Assembly (NCBI GenBank): GCA_022707665.1
Contig: JAKJAE010000016.1
Span: 1-17,784 of the forward strand
Source: Chloroflexota bacterium
Lineage (GTDB): Bacteria; Chloroflexota; Anaerolineae; B4-G1; SLSP01
Direction of reading: 5' to 3'
DNA length: 17,784 nucleotides
Positions 1 to 6,808 of the stretch are shown here, piece after piece. Under the pieces are notes generated by a model. The model was not told where the DNA came from. It saw only the letters and a list, made by a program, of their open reading frames with translations, and did no database searches. The position numbers and the translations under genes are program-made. Numbering within the stretch: the first letter of the stretch is position 1; every line of letters begins with the position of its first letter.

Positions 1-375
1 CAGCATGTCGTCGACATTGTGTATCAGGTGTTTTCCTGGAACCATGGGACGTTCCGGTTCGAACCTTCTGAGCTGCCGGTCCAGGGCAAGATCACTACGT
101 CCATCGCGCTCGAGAACCTCATCATCGAGGGCAATCGGCGGCTCAAGGAATGGGAGTTGCTGCGCGACGAGCTTCCTGATCTCGATATCACGCTGAAATT
201 CGCCGAGCGACCTTCGACCCCACTGCGCGACATCAACCTGAGCGTTGAAGAATGGCGCGTCATCTCCTTCATTAACCCACGCAACTCCATCCGCCAGATC
301 GCTCATTACAACGCCATGGATGAGTTGCAGATCCGAAAGATCGTCTATGGGCTGCTGCAGGCGGGGTCGAGATGA
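1..375 (+). CDS. DUF4388 (PatA-N-like) domain protein, C-terminal part
   Basis: The 5' end lies outside the window. The frame is open from base 1 and ends at TGA 373-375, giving 124 residues. Residues near 6-25 (YQVFSWNHGTFRFEP) match the typical end of a DUF4388 domain, where a Y/F-x-x-F-S-W-x-x-G-x-F-x-F pattern is usual. A helical region follows (EEWRVISFINPRNSIRQIAH), resembling the winged-helix tail of these proteins. DUF4388 proteins are cytoplasmic signalling adaptors, often found beside small GTPases or response regulators. I infer the same role here because a GTPase gene follows. The stop codon overlaps the start of the next small gene as ATGA, which suggests translational coupling. 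A GTG at 19 is only an internal codon, not the likely start. The family call is fairly secure; the biochemical role is not known. Confidence 0.75.
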   Translation, partial: QHVVDIVYQVFSWNHGTFRFEPSELPVQGKITTSIALENLIIEGNRRLKEWELLRDELPDLDITLKFAERPSTPLRDINLSVEEWRVISFINPRNSIRQIAHYNAMDELQIRKIVYGLLQAGSR

Positions 376-521
376 TCCGCCCCGCACAGCCCGTTGCTCC
401 CCGGGCTGTCAAGCCCGATGCGCCTGCTGCTGAAAAACAACCCAGCGCAACGCAGATGAAACGTCCTGCGGTGAAGCGCGGCATCATCCAGAGGCTGATC
501 CGGCGCATCCGGGAGCTGTGA
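372..521 (+). CDS. 49-residue basic microprotein between DUF4388 and GTPase genes
   Basis: ATG 372-374 overlaps the upstream TGA (ATGA), and the frame runs to TGA 519-521, three bases before the GTPase start at 525. The product has two parts. Residues 1-30 are rich in Pro, Ala and Gln and look unstructured. Residues 35-49 (KRGIIQRLIRRIREL) form a strongly basic segment that could be an amphipathic helix. I recognise no family. The exact fit between two genes and the coupled start argue that it is translated, while its small size and low complexity argue caution. The basic helix could bind the membrane, the acidic C-terminus of the GTPase (EVEAEEV) or nucleic acid; this is inference. It could instead be translated only as a coupling device to deliver ribosomes to the GTPase start. 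Confidence 0.5.
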   Translation: MIRPAQPVAPRAVKPDAPAAEKQPSATQMKRPAVKRGIIQRLIRRIREL

Positions 522-524
522 TGC

Positions 525-1070
525 ATGCAGACTCTGAAAATCGTTGTCACCGGCCCCTTCTCTTCGGGCAAGACAGAGTTCATTCAGGCTGTCAGCGAAA
601 TCGACGTCGTCTCTACCGAACGCAAGATCACGCGTAAGTCGGAGCGCATCAAAGATCAGACGACCGTTGCGATGGACTTCGGTCGCATCACCATCGATGA
701 GGAGTTGATCCTCTACCTGTTCGGAACCCCCGGACAACGCCGGTTCGACTTCATGTGGGAGATCCTGTCGGAGGGCATGTTGGGGTTTGTGGTGATGGTG
801 GATAGCACGCGACCGGAGACTTTTCGCGAGGCGCGGCGTATTCTGGACACGTTTCGCAGCTATTCCCCCGTGCCCTATCTCGTGGCGGCCAACAAACAGG
901 ACCTGGACGATGCGTGGCCTGCCGATGATCTGCGTATCGTGTTGCGTGTCGACCCCGACGTCAAGGTGGTCCCGTGCGTGGCGAAGGACAAGGAATCCGT
1001 CAAGAGTGTCCTCCTCGAGCTCCTGTATGCGATCCTGGAGCTGGTTGAAGTTGAAGCAGAGGAAGTCTAG
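525..1070 (+). CDS. Small Ras-like GTPase (CvnD/MglA-like)
   Basis: The 181-residue protein is a single G domain. The P-loop is GPFSSGKT (residues 10-17). The switch I threonine lies in TTVAMDFG (46-53). The G3 element is FGTPGQ (66-71), without the usual aspartate of DxxG. The base-recognition motif is NKQD (123-126), and a G5-like CVAKD lies at 151-155. The TTVAMDFG and FGTPGQRRF signatures are typical of the bacterial GTPases found with roadblock or DUF4388 partners, such as the CvnD proteins of Streptomyces. It is expected to switch between GDP and GTP states in the cytoplasm and control a downstream partner, but no roadblock GAP gene is visible here. The start at 525 is chosen because the ATG at 521 is in another frame. 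A three-base gap separates it from the next gene. Family call strong; specific role unknown. Confidence 0.9.
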   Translation: MQTLKIVVTGPFSSGKTEFIQAVSEIDVVSTERKITRKSERIKDQTTVAMDFGRITIDEELILYLFGTPGQRRFDFMWEILSEGMLGFVVMVDSTRPETFREARRILDTFRSYSPVPYLVAANKQDLDDAWPADDLRIVLRVDPDVKVVPCVAKDKESVKSVLLELLYAILELVEVEAEEV

Positions 1071-1073
1071 ACT

Positions 1074-1862
1074 ATGAGCTCCATCGTCACCGAGAGGGGC
1101 ATCGTTCACTATGAGACCTTTGGCCGGGGCCAGCCGGTCGTCTTGCTGCATTGCTGGCTCGGCTCGTGGAACTACTGGATGTCGACCATGGAGTTTCTGG
1201 CCGGACACAAGTTCAAGACCTATGCCCTGGACTTCTGGGGTTTTGGTGAGTCGGCCAAACAGGGCGCCTTCTCCGTCGATGAGTACGTTGAGATGGTCGA
1301 TCAGTTCATGGAACGGATGGGGCTGGCTACAGCGCACGTGATGGGGCACTCAATGGGGGGGACTGTGTCGCTATCCCTGGCCCTCGCGCATCCTCAGCGT
1401 GTCTCGAAGGTAGCCGTCGTTGGTTCGCCCATCGTGGGTTCGGGGCTGAGCTTGTTGCTCAAGGCTGCCGGGTATCGTTCGGTTGCCAGGTTGCTGTACG
1501 GCATCCCCGGTGTGCTCCCGGCGTTGTTGAAGGTACTTTCTGTCACCTATGCCCGGGATGCGCGCAGGCTCTGGGGGCTATTGCGTGACGACATCTCACG
1601 GACGACGGTTGATTCCTTCTCCCGTAGCATCGGTGACCTGCGGCGCACCGATTTGCGGCCCCGGCTTCACGAATGCCGCGTGCCAGCGATGGGCATCTAT
1701 GGACGCAAGGACAACATCGTCAACCCAAAGCAGGGCGAGCTGTTGCGTTCCGGAATCGCAGCCAGTACTCTACATACCTTCGAAGGCTCGGGACACTTCC
1801 CGATGCTCGACGAGACCCAACGCTTTCACAACGCGATCCTGGGTTTCCTGGCGGAGACGTGA
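1074..1862 (+). CDS. Alpha/beta hydrolase, catalytically complete member of the local pair
   Basis: This 262-residue alpha/beta-hydrolase-fold protein retains its triad: nucleophile Ser93 in GHSMGG (91-96), Asp213 in GRKDNIV, and His241 in GSGHFPML. The oxyanion-loop motif that is usually HG reads HCWLG (26-30). The strand-loop YALDFWGFGES (50-60) is typical of the family. A hydrophobic cap region spans about residues 120-170. No signal peptide is seen, so it should be cytoplasmic. The substrate cannot be read from sequence; esterases, lipases and the BchO-like group all share this fold. It follows the GTPase by three bases, and its TGA overlaps the GTG of the V4R gene. A paralogue of identical length lies at 5140-5928 in the same cluster, sharing the LGSW and ALDFWGFG segments, so the pair arose by duplication. 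Confidence 0.9.
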   Translation: MSSIVTERGIVHYETFGRGQPVVLLHCWLGSWNYWMSTMEFLAGHKFKTYALDFWGFGESAKQGAFSVDEYVEMVDQFMERMGLATAHVMGHSMGGTVSLSLALAHPQRVSKVAVVGSPIVGSGLSLLLKAAGYRSVARLLYGIPGVLPALLKVLSVTYARDARRLWGLLRDDISRTTVDSFSRSIGDLRRTDLRPRLHECRVPAMGIYGRKDNIVNPKQGELLRSGIAASTLHTFEGSGHFPMLDETQRFHNAILGFLAET

Positions 1863-2506
1863 GCGTTGATCCTGCTCACCGCAACGCCTGTTTTCCGAAC
1901 AGGATCTCGCGCATCCTGCTTCTGGCGCTTCAGGACGTCTTGGGGGCGAATGGCAGCAGCGCTGTTCTGACGACGGCCAAGCTTCCACACTATGTAGGTA
2001 CGCTGCCCCCCGCCGATTTCGAACCAGGCCTCACTTTCTCCGAGATCGGGCGCCTCTTCGAGGCCCTCGAGAGCATCTACGGTGTACAGGCTGGTGACCG
2101 GCTGGCCAAGCAGGCTGGTCGGGAGAGCTTCAAGTACTGGATCGAAGGTTTTGGCGGGCTTGTCAGTTTCGCTGATGTGCTATTGCGCTTTCTCCCGCTA
2201 TCTCTACGGGTCAGGATCGGGGTTGAGGTAGTGGCCGAGATCATCAACCGCTATACCGATGAACGTCTGGTTCTTGGCGAAAGCCACGACCAGTATCTTG
2301 TGAAAGTCGAGACCTGTGGACTCTGTGCGGGGCGCAGAACCGATATCCCGGCGTGCGGCTATATGCAGGGCACCCTGGATGAGTTGTTGTTTTGGGTGAG
2401 CCGGGGGCGCCGGTTCACCATCCGGGAGACGGCCTGCATCGCTCTCGGAGATCCGGCCTGCGTCTTTGCTATCGACAAGGTTCCGCCATCGTTTGCGGGG
2501 GCATAA
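1859..2506 (+). CDS. V4R (4-vinyl reductase / hydrocarbon-binding) domain protein
   Basis: GTG 1859-1861 overlaps the upstream TGA (GTGA), with a GGAG four bases before it, so I use this start rather than the longer open frame beginning near 1673. The product is 215 residues. The C-terminal half carries the V4R pattern: Cys153, Cys156 and Cys166 (ETCGLC, PACGY), then Cys193 and Cys201 with GDPAC. The N-terminal half is helical (RISRILLLALQDVLGA, then a segment ending SFKYWIEGFGG). V4R domains bind small hydrophobic molecules and occur in BchJ, in XylR/DmpR sensors and in many stand-alone bacterial proteins. The conserved cysteines suggest a metal site. Here it is probably the ligand-sensing part of the cluster; this is inference. 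It is followed three bases later by the beta-helix gene. Confidence 0.85.
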   Translation: MSVDPAHRNACFPNRISRILLLALQDVLGANGSSAVLTTAKLPHYVGTLPPADFEPGLTFSEIGRLFEALESIYGVQAGDRLAKQAGRESFKYWIEGFGGLVSFADVLLRFLPLSLRVRIGVEVVAEIINRYTDERLVLGESHDQYLVKVETCGLCAGRRTDIPACGYMQGTLDELLFWVSRGRRFTIRETACIALGDPACVFAIDKVPPSFAGA

Positions 2507-2509
2507 GCG

Positions 2510-3763
2510 ATGCGTAAGGTCATCCTGCGAGACAGGCGCAAGATTCCTCCCTTCAACGAGCCTGCGCGCGAGTTGAGTGTGCTGACCAAGCCCTTGTGGC
2601 TGCACCAGCGTGACGTCCTGGCCCGCTATACGACCGAGGAACACGAGGTCGACTCTCTGGAGCAGATCAAGGTGGGTCCGGTGGAGATGTTGGTCCACCG
2701 CGACAACCTTTACTTCGATGCCGAGTTCATCGACGAGTTCGTGCAACGTGCACGTGCTTTGGGCAAAGCATGTCGGGTCGCTTTTTCGCTCGACGATCGT
2801 GCCATCAATGGCCATGCGATCTATCTCCAGGAAGGTATACAACGAGAGGGCCAGCACTACGTTGCCGATCTCTGGTATTACCCTCACGGCGTCGAGCCGG
2901 ATGCCATCCCCCTGGTCATCGATACCGAACCTCGCGAGGTGGGGTTCTACCACGTGCCTACCCATATGGCGAATCCTTATGGTGATCTCGTGTACGACTT
3001 GCCTACCAAGCCCTTTCTCTCCATCGAACACTGGGTGCACGTTCTCCACGCCAATGTCGATTTCGGCATCTTCGCGATTGGTGCACGCTTCGAACGTGAT
3101 GCTGAAAGGAACGTGGGGTTGAACCTGAAACTTCTCTGGCGTGGCATGGTCGAGCGAAAACAGGTCCTGACCACTTCGGCGTTGGTGAAGATTGGCAAAA
3201 ACTGTAGCATCGACCCAACTGCTACGATTCAGGGCCCTACATTCATCGGCAACAATGTCTCCATCGGTGCGGGGGCGGTTGTCGGCAATTGCACCATCGG
3301 CGATAATGTAACCATCGATCAGGGGTGCCAGTTGATGCTGAGCGTGGTGGGCAATGGCTCGTTCTTGCCGTTCCGTGCGGCGCTCTATCGCTCGGTGTTG
3401 ATGGAGAACTGTGTCCTGGCACAGAATTCTTGCCTGCAGATGACCGTGGTCGGGCGAGGATCGTTTATAGGTGCCGGTAACACGTTCACCGACTTCAACC
3501 TGGTGGATCGACCGGTGCGATCGTATTTCAACGGGACTCTGCAGGATACGGGGATGACGGCATTGGGCGGAGCCGTAGGGCACAATGTGCGCATCGGGTC
3601 AGGGATGGTCATCTTCCCGGCCCGGATGATCGACTCCGACGTCATCCTCTTTGCAACGCCGGACCGGCGTGTGGTTCGTAAGAATGTCCTCTGGGAGGAC
3701 AGTGACCACCTGGGGCTTGAGAACGGGGAGAGCCTACATCCCCGACTCTATCCCCGGGACTGA
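2510..3763 (+). CDS. Left-handed beta-helix (hexapeptide-repeat) protein, GlmU-like
   Basis: The 417-residue protein contains a hexapeptide-repeat region at about residues 225-375, with runs such as VKIGKNCSIDPTATIQG, FIGNNVSIGAGAVVGN and TIGDNVTIDQG, the [LIV]-G-x-x-x-x spacing of left-handed beta-helix transferases. The N-terminal 220 residues begin MRKVILRDRRKIPPF and are not a standard nucleotidyltransferase domain; the GxGTR-type nucleotide-sugar loop is absent. The protein is therefore best described as GlmU- or UDP-GlcNAc-transferase-like in its C-terminal half only. It might acylate or glycosylate a substrate, or act as a scaffold. Its place inside the signalling cluster, three bases after the V4R gene and 34 bases before the response regulator, is unusual for a sugar-nucleotide enzyme. 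Fold call good, activity unknown. Confidence 0.75.
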   Translation: MRKVILRDRRKIPPFNEPARELSVLTKPLWLHQRDVLARYTTEEHEVDSLEQIKVGPVEMLVHRDNLYFDAEFIDEFVQRARALGKACRVAFSLDDRAINGHAIYLQEGIQREGQHYVADLWYYPHGVEPDAIPLVIDTEPREVGFYHVPTHMANPYGDLVYDLPTKPFLSIEHWVHVLHANVDFGIFAIGARFERDAERNVGLNLKLLWRGMVERKQVLTTSALVKIGKNCSIDPTATIQGPTFIGNNVSIGAGAVVGNCTIGDNVTIDQGCQLMLSVVGNGSFLPFRAALYRSVLMENCVLAQNSCLQMTVVGRGSFIGAGNTFTDFNLVDRPVRSYFNGTLQDTGMTALGGAVGHNVRIGSGMVIFPARMIDSDVILFATPDRRVVRKNVLWEDSDHLGLENGESLHPRLYPRD

Positions 3764-3797
3764 TGGGGCTCTATTGTTATAAGGCAGGAGGTAAGCG

Positions 3798-4688
3798 ATG
3801 AGCGCTGGTCGCATCCTGGTGGTCGAAGACGATGCTGATATCTCCAATATGCTGCAGCTCTATTTCAAGGCGCAGGGGTATGAGGTTTCTGTAGCCCTGC
3901 GTGGTCTGGACGCTCTGGATGCGACGCGGCAGAAGATGCCCAATGTGATCGTGCTGGACATTATGCTCCCCGACATTGATGGCTATGAGGTCTGCCGGCG
4001 ATTGCGCACGAATCTGCGAACCAGCCACATCCCGATTATCTTTCTGACACAGAAGGATGAGCGCAGTGACCGGATTCGGGGTCTCGAACTTGGTGCAGAC
4101 GATTACATTACCAAGCCTTTCGATGTTGAGGAGTTGCGCCTGCGCGTTCGCAACACTATTACAAGCGCTGAGGTTGCCAGCTTGACCAGCCCATCCACGG
4201 GGTTGGCGAGTGGCAAGCTGATCGAGCAGCAACTGCGCGCGCTGCTCCGGGCCGAGAAGTGGGGGATTCTCTACATTGGTATCAGGGGGCTGGAGGCATT
4301 CAATCAGGCATACGGTTTCGTTGCGGGGCAGGATGTTCTGCGCTTCACGGGTATGATTTTGAATGCTGCGGTCGACGAGGTGGGCACTGACAATGATTTC
4401 ACCGGTCACATTGGCAGCGACGACTTCATCGTGGTTACCGGCGCCGACAAGGTGGACCACTTGCGCGATGTTATCCGCCAGAGGTTCGACAAGGATGTGG
4501 GCACGCACTATGACTTTATGACCCGGATGCAGGGCTATCTGGTGGTGAAGGATGACGCAGGCAACGACATTCAGACGCCACTGATGCGATTGGCAATCGG
4601 AGCGCTCACGTCCGATGACGGTCCGTTCACCGATATCCGAGAAATCACGGAGGCTGCGGCCGAAGCCAGGCGTCGCGATAGCATGTAG
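3798..4688 (+). CDS. Response regulator with degenerate GGDEF domain
   Basis: The 296-residue protein has a receiver at residues 4-120 with acidic pocket Asp11/Asp12, phospho-acceptor Asp54 (VLDIMLPD), Thr84 and Lys106 (TKPF). Residues 133-296 align with a GGDEF fold: TGLASGKLIEQQL resembles the TGLxNR start, and IGIRGLEAFNQAYG resembles the DxFKxxND segment, but most catalytic residues are altered. The signature GG[D/E]EF reads GSDDF (206-210). Diguanylate cyclase activity is therefore unlikely, and the domain may bind a nucleotide or a partner. The start is supported by GGAGG a few bases upstream of ATG 3798. It is followed by a single-domain receiver, suggesting that both sit in one phospho-signalling branch. 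The cognate kinase is not in this cluster; the DegS-like kinase at 15738-16790 has its own regulator. Confidence 0.85.
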   Translation: MSAGRILVVEDDADISNMLQLYFKAQGYEVSVALRGLDALDATRQKMPNVIVLDIMLPDIDGYEVCRRLRTNLRTSHIPIIFLTQKDERSDRIRGLELGADDYITKPFDVEELRLRVRNTITSAEVASLTSPSTGLASGKLIEQQLRALLRAEKWGILYIGIRGLEAFNQAYGFVAGQDVLRFTGMILNAAVDEVGTDNDFTGHIGSDDFIVVTGADKVDHLRDVIRQRFDKDVGTHYDFMTRMQGYLVVKDDAGNDIQTPLMRLAIGALTSDDGPFTDIREITEAAAEARRRDSM

Positions 4689-4743
4689 CGCCTGGGCGCC
4701 TGTTCCCAGATCGTCCCTCAGAAGCTGGAAGGGAAGTTGTCGT

Positions 4744-5121
4744 ATGCTCAAAATCCTGATCGCTGAAGATGAACGCGACATCCGCGAACTGATCTCATTC
4801 ACGCTCCAGTTCGCTGGGTACGAGGTTGTCTCGGTTCAGAATGGGGTCGAGGCGGTCGAGCAGGCATTAGCGACCCGACCCGATCTGATCCTGCTCGACG
4901 TGCGTATGCCCAAAATGACCGGCTATCAGGCGTGTGAGGCGCTCAAAGCGTCGCCCGAGACGAGGGATATCCCGGTCCTTTTTCTCTCTGCCAAGGGCCA
5001 AGAGTCCGAGATCCGTCAGGGGTTCGAGGCTGGGGCCATCGACTACATTCTGAAGCCCTTCTCGCCTGATGAACTCACTGCACAGGTCAAACGCGCTCTG
5101 GCCCCTTCGGACCAGACATAG
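4744..5121 (+). CDS. Single-domain (CheY-like) response regulator
   Basis: The 125-residue protein is a receiver with no output domain. The acidic pair is Glu8/Asp9 (AEDE), the phospho-acceptor is Asp52 (LLDVRMPKMTGY), the switch Ser is Ser82 (FLSAKG), and the invariant lysine is Lys104 (LKPFSPDEL). The frame is open upstream to 4615, but that part overlaps the previous coding region. ATG 4744 follows a purine-rich GGAAGGGAAG stretch and begins with the standard MLKILIAEDE beta-strand, so I choose it. A stand-alone receiver usually acts by protein-protein contact or as a phosphate sink. Possible partners in this cluster are the GTPase, the DUF4388 protein and the pseudo-hydrolase that follows 18 bases later; this is inference. 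Confidence 0.92.
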   Translation: MLKILIAEDERDIRELISFTLQFAGYEVVSVQNGVEAVEQALATRPDLILLDVRMPKMTGYQACEALKASPETRDIPVLFLSAKGQESEIRQGFEAGAIDYILKPFSPDELTAQVKRALAPSDQT

Positions 5122-5139
5122 GTATCGCTGTGGAGCCCC

Positions 5140-5928
5140 ATGAGCGCTCTGGTTGTCGCCAATAGCCTGGTACATTACGAGGTGCTCGGTCGTGGTCAAC
5201 CGCTGCTATTCCTTCATGGGTGGTTGGGCTCCTGGCGCTATTGGGTGCCCACGATGATCGAGCTCTCGTCCTCACACCGGGCCTATGCCCTGGACTTCTG
5301 GGGCTTTGGGGATTCGGACAGAGTTCCCTCGAGATATGACCTGCCCGGGTACACGGATCAGGTCGCTGCCTTTCTCGATCAACTGGGGATTGGTCGATTG
5401 CCCATCATAGGCCACGGGCTCGGCAGCGCCGTGGGACTCACCCTTGCACGGGACCACCCTGAGTGCGTCGAACAGGTCATGGCTATCAGCTTACCTCTGA
5501 CCGGCGCTCACATTGGGCGGGCCTTGAGCACCTTCGGCGGTGGGGAGAATGCTGCCCGGGCGGTGCTTGGGCGCCGGATCAAGTCCTATGACGAGGTTGA
5601 CATCGAGGCGGCGAAGACGGAGGGCGCGGCGGTGGTGCAGAGCGTACGTTCCGTTGCTGATCAGGACATCGGTGCGCTGCTTCGTGATAGTGCCGTCCCG
5701 GTTCTTCTCGTTGCAGGTGCAGACGACCCGATCGTCCAACCGCCGGATGATGCACTGGCGGCAAACCTGAGTGCGCACGTTCACTCGATAGTCTTCGATG
5801 GTGTGCAGCACTACCCGATGCTTGAGCAATCGAGCAAGTTCTGCCGGCTGTTGCGCGATTTTCTCACCTATCAGGACGACTGGGATAGAATGCAGCTTAA
5901 GGATGAATGGAAGCGCCGCATGCGCTAA
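5140..5928 (+). CDS. Alpha/beta-hydrolase-fold protein lacking the nucleophilic serine
   Basis: This 262-residue protein is exactly as long as its paralogue at 1074-1862 and aligns with it without gaps at the key sites. The oxyanion motif is the normal HGWLGSW (26-32), and YALDFWGFGDS is shared. The nucleophile elbow, however, reads GHGLGS (91-96), with Gly93 where the paralogue has Ser93. The codon is GGG at about 5416-5418, so more than one base change separates it from common serine codons. The acid (Asp195 or Asp196 in GADDPIV) and His224 (GVQHYPML) are kept. The C-terminus carries a charged tail rich in Asp, Lys and Arg (DDWDRMQLKDEWKRRMR). A pseudo-enzyme acting as ligand binder or regulatory partner fits best. 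The nearby Ser96 is not at the elbow and is a poor substitute. Confidence 0.88.
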   Translation: MSALVVANSLVHYEVLGRGQPLLFLHGWLGSWRYWVPTMIELSSSHRAYALDFWGFGDSDRVPSRYDLPGYTDQVAAFLDQLGIGRLPIIGHGLGSAVGLTLARDHPECVEQVMAISLPLTGAHIGRALSTFGGGENAARAVLGRRIKSYDEVDIEAAKTEGAAVVQSVRSVADQDIGALLRDSAVPVLLVAGADDPIVQPPDDALAANLSAHVHSIVFDGVQHYPMLEQSSKFCRLLRDFLTYQDDWDRMQLKDEWKRRMR

Positions 5929-5934
5929 GATGAT

Positions 5935-6018
5935 ATGAAGAAAAGCACAGAATCGGATCCCTGGGCTATGGGACTGACCATGCGCGCACTGGTGTTGGTC
6001 GCGTTTGTGGCGGCCTTT
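5935..6018 (+). other. Out-of-frame signal-peptide segment of the amidase gene
   Basis: Reading from ATG 5935 (alternative ATGs at 5968 and 5980) gives a charged start followed by a hydrophobic core (MRALVLVAFVAAF), as expected for a secreted protein. Six bases separate it from the upstream stop. The frame then leaves the amidase frame: past the TTTT run at 6016-6019 it becomes Cys/Arg-rich nonsense ending at 6222. Removing one T from that run would join it to the downstream frame as AAF-PAGLVPIVAVA, which completes a signal peptide with an AVA cleavage-type site. I read this as the true 5' end of the gene, separated by a 1-nt frameshift or sequence error. Confidence 0.6.
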
Positions 6019-6694
6019 TCCTGCCGGGCTTGTGCCCATCGTCGCTGTTGCGACCGATGCCGAGGGTGTGTCAGAGGAGTCAGAGGGGTTGGTGGTCATT
6101 CCACTCAGTACTGCCACGCCTGTGGCGACATCAGTACCTGTGTCTACCCCGACGCCCACGGTCCCGCGCGTGGGGATCATTGCCGGTCATACAGGCAGCG
6201 ACAGTGGGGCGGTCTGCCCTGATGGCCTTCAGGAAGTCACCATCAATGACAATGTTGCGCGCCAGGTTGTGGCGATTCTGTCGGCTCGCGGGTGGTCGGT
6301 CACGCAGTTGGAGGAGTTTGATGCGCGCCTGACGGGGTATACGGCGGATGCTCTGGTGTCGATCCATGCAGATTCCTGTACCCTTGTGGATCGGTCAGGC
6401 TATAAGGTGGCTCGGGCCGAATCGAGCTCGATTCCCGATGCAGAGGACCGGTTGACTGCTTGCCTGAGCCAGCGTTACGGTGAGCATACGGGCATCCCGT
6501 TTGATCCCCACACGATCACGTACGATATGCGGCGATACCATGCCCTATACGAGATCAACCCCAATACGCCCGCAGCGATCATTGAGACCGGCTTTATGTC
6601 GGGTGATCGGGAGCTGCTTACCGAGCGCTCCGACGTCGTCGCACGTGGCATTGCCGATGGCCTGATCTGTTTCATCGAGGGCGAATCTCCCTGA
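6005..6694 (+). CDS. N-acetylmuramoyl-L-alanine amidase (Amidase_3), frameshifted 5' end
   Basis: This frame encodes a zinc amidase that cleaves the bond between MurNAc and the L-Ala of the peptidoglycan stem. Numbered from TTG 6005, the ligands are His62 (IIAGH), Glu77 (LQEVTIN) and His121 (VSIHAD), and the catalytic Glu is Glu194 (IIETGFMSGD). A Thr/Pro-rich linker (about 36-54) precedes the catalytic domain, as in exported enzymes. TTG 6005 is only the first possible start in this frame. No ribosome site precedes it, and it would cut off the signal peptide, which is visible one frame away at 5935-6018. The gene is therefore either broken, mis-sequenced at the TTTT run 6016-6019, or expressed by slippage. 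The catalytic domain shows no decay, which favours a sequence error or a very recent mutation. Confidence 0.85.
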   Translation: MWRPFPAGLVPIVAVATDAEGVSEESEGLVVIPLSTATPVATSVPVSTPTPTVPRVGIIAGHTGSDSGAVCPDGLQEVTINDNVARQVVAILSARGWSVTQLEEFDARLTGYTADALVSIHADSCTLVDRSGYKVARAESSSIPDAEDRLTACLSQRYGEHTGIPFDPHTITYDMRRYHALYEINPNTPAAIIETGFMSGDRELLTERSDVVARGIADGLICFIEGESP

Positions 6695-6722
6695 GTGTCT
6701 TTTTGCGTCTGCCGCAGGCGGT

Positions 6723-6751
6723 TTGATTTGCCGTACTGTCTGGGGTAGAAT
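6723..6751 (+). promoter_or_regulatory. Sigma70-type promoter of ssb
   Basis: TTGATT (6723-6728) and TAGAAT (6746-6751) are separated by 17 bases, about 57 bases before the ssb start. The match to consensus is 4/6 and 5/6. It lies in the short gap after the amidase stop, the right place for separate ssb transcription. No mapping data; pattern only. Confidence 0.55.
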
Positions 6752-6808
6752 GTAGCCCATAGGTACTCCTCTGCAGTGTCTTGCCGGAATCCGAAAGGAG
6801 TTGTACGC

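Noticed and set aside
345..1349. 334-codon open frame on the minus strand opposite the GTPase and hydrolase
   Set aside because: It is antisense to conserved genes, has no recognisable domain and has a mirror-frame composition.
1673..1858. Long N-terminal extension of the V4R protein
   Set aside because: It overlaps the catalytic end of the hydrolase in another frame; GTG 1859 has a ribosome site and a four-base overlap.
2204..3583. 459-codon open frame on the minus strand opposite the V4R and beta-helix genes
   Set aside because: It lies antisense to two genes with clear family motifs. Its His/Asp/Val-rich composition is that of a mirror frame in GC-rich DNA, and I recognise no domain.
3764..3797. 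TATAA-like -10 (3777-3782) before the receiver/GGDEF gene
   Set aside because: A start from it would fall on the ribosome site, and no -35 is seen at suitable spacing.
3777..4802. 341-codon open frame on the minus strand opposite the response regulator
   Set aside because: It is fully antisense to a receiver/GGDEF-like gene and has no family motif.
6700..6725. Possible terminator hairpin after the amidase
   Set aside because: Only four-base stems with tiny loops can form, and the T-run lies before rather than after them.
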